Assembly: GCF_030250645.1 (NCBI RefSeq)
Contig: NZ_JASSVS010000016.1
Span: forward strand, 1-51,991
Direction of reading: 5' to 3'
DNA length: 51,991 nucleotides
DNA from: Marinobacter azerbaijanicus
Lineage (GTDB): Bacteria > Pseudomonadota > Gammaproteobacteria > Pseudomonadales > Oleiphilaceae
The position numbers were made by a program, and so were the translations under genes. The notes under the pieces were generated by a model that was not told the DNA's origin, ran no database searches, and was given only the letters and a program-made list of their open reading frames with translations. Shown one piece after another: positions 51,746 through 51,991 of this stretch; the first letter of the stretch is position 1; every line of letters starts with the position of its first letter.

Positions 51746-51764
51746 GTCCCCCAAATAGTCCCCC
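51746..51764. repeat. Paired GTCCCCC blocks near attR, possible integrase arm sites
   Basis: GTCCCCC at 51746-51752 and 51758-51764, spacing 12 bp as at 120-138. They lie between the int start and attR, where arm-type binding sites are expected. They may also allow autoregulation of int. Confidence 0.5.
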
Positions 51765-51874
51765 AAGATGATAGGATTACGATAGACCTTGCGAGACGTT
51801 GATGCAATACAAGTGCATGATATCAAATGGGTGTGTAGAGCTATCAGGACATCGTGGGAATCTAAGATAACGGA

Positions 51875-51893
51875 CTCCCCCTCCGCCACAGAA
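51875..51893. repeat. attR core, 19-bp direct repeat of the tRNA-Ser 3' end
   Basis: Exact copy of 50-68. It marks the right end of the island; the sequence after it is chromosomal. Confidence 0.9.
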
Positions 51894-51898
51894 TATGA

Positions 51899-51926
51899 AA
51901 AGCCGCTGATTTCAGCGGCTTTTTTT
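51899..51926 (+). terminator. tRNA-type terminator on the chromosomal side of attR
   Basis: AGCCGCT (51901-51907) pairs with AGCGGCT (51914-51920), followed by seven T. It is nearly the same as 76-102; probably this is the original terminator of the tRNA-Ser gene before integration. Confidence 0.75.
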
Positions 51927-51991
51927 GTAGTCACCTAGCCCAAGCGTCAGTTGGCTTCCATCGGCTGCTAGGGGGCCTGTCCCAACCCGGC

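Noticed and set aside
51629..51934. 101-aa minus-strand ORF across attR
   Set aside because: It spans the att core, arm sites and the int start; composition and position give no support for a gene.
1..51991. CRISPR arrays, rRNA genes, riboswitches
   Set aside because: I looked for regularly spaced repeats and conserved RNA elements and found none beyond the partial tRNA-Ser.

Overview
The window is almost exactly one integrated genomic island in a high-GC gammaproteobacterium. Codon use, GC content and gene neighbours suggest a Halomonas-like (Halomonadaceae) host; this is inference. It opens inside a tRNA-Ser(GGA) gene whose last bases (50-68) recur as a 19-bp direct repeat at 51875-51893, next to a P4-type tyrosine integrase (50532-51713, minus). 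Each end also carries a pair of GTCCCCC blocks 12 bp apart and a tRNA-type terminator hairpin, so the island spans about 69-51893.

Layout. (1) 356-1902: an AT-rich unknown protein with a ribbon-helix-helix-like C-terminus, and an AlpA-type regulator. (2) 2004-5709, minus strand: a phage/plasmid-type recombination module (RadC-like JAB protein, YqaJ exonuclease, ERF annealing protein, small ORF, DUF932 protein, zinc-ribbon/glycine-zipper protein). (3) 6137-9257: an intact methyl-accepting chemotaxis protein, a decayed PAS sensor gene and a 170-bp broken duplicate of the zinc-ribbon gene start. (4) 9812-13539: a YagK/YfjJ (inovirus Gp2-like) protein with an HUH-type motif, a 52-aa small protein, an unknown 429-aa protein and a secreted SH3-like protein. 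(5) 13844-40018: a BREX phage-defence locus brxE-brxA-brxB-brxC-pglX-(49-aa ORF)-DUF262/HNH gene-pglZ-brxL. (6) 40044-40748: small ORFs and a lipoprotein frame with one internal stop. (7) 40840-48375, minus strand: a DUF2201-like protein lacking its metalloprotease glutamate, a WYL regulator, then a tight operon of three different dynamin-like GTPases. (8) 48710-50426: an IS1380-family insertion sequence, then the integrase.

The BREX locus is broken by a 9,764-bp composite transposon (23419-33182) bounded by the outer ends of two nearly identical IS1380-family copies and a 5-bp TCAAT duplication. It sits after codon 16 of the DUF262/HNH (GmrSD-like) gene. Removing it with one duplication copy rejoins the gene in frame as about 731 codons. 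A second, different IS1380-family element (29958-31531, CTAA duplication) is nested inside the right-hand copy. The cargo (exoD, corA lacking its start, yqhA, a membrane protein, terB fragment, apbE fragment, uppP, Tn3-type transposase tail) is a patchwork of fragments from unrelated loci and looks unrelated to defence.

Most worth following up: the three-dynamin operon with its WYL/DUF2201-like upstream genes; a BrxL whose C-terminus looks like an MITD1-type MIT_C domain instead of a Lon-type protease domain; the co-occurrence of BrxE with BrxL; the GC mosaic inside pglX; and whether BREX still works with pglZ-brxL separated from the upstream promoter by the transposon.
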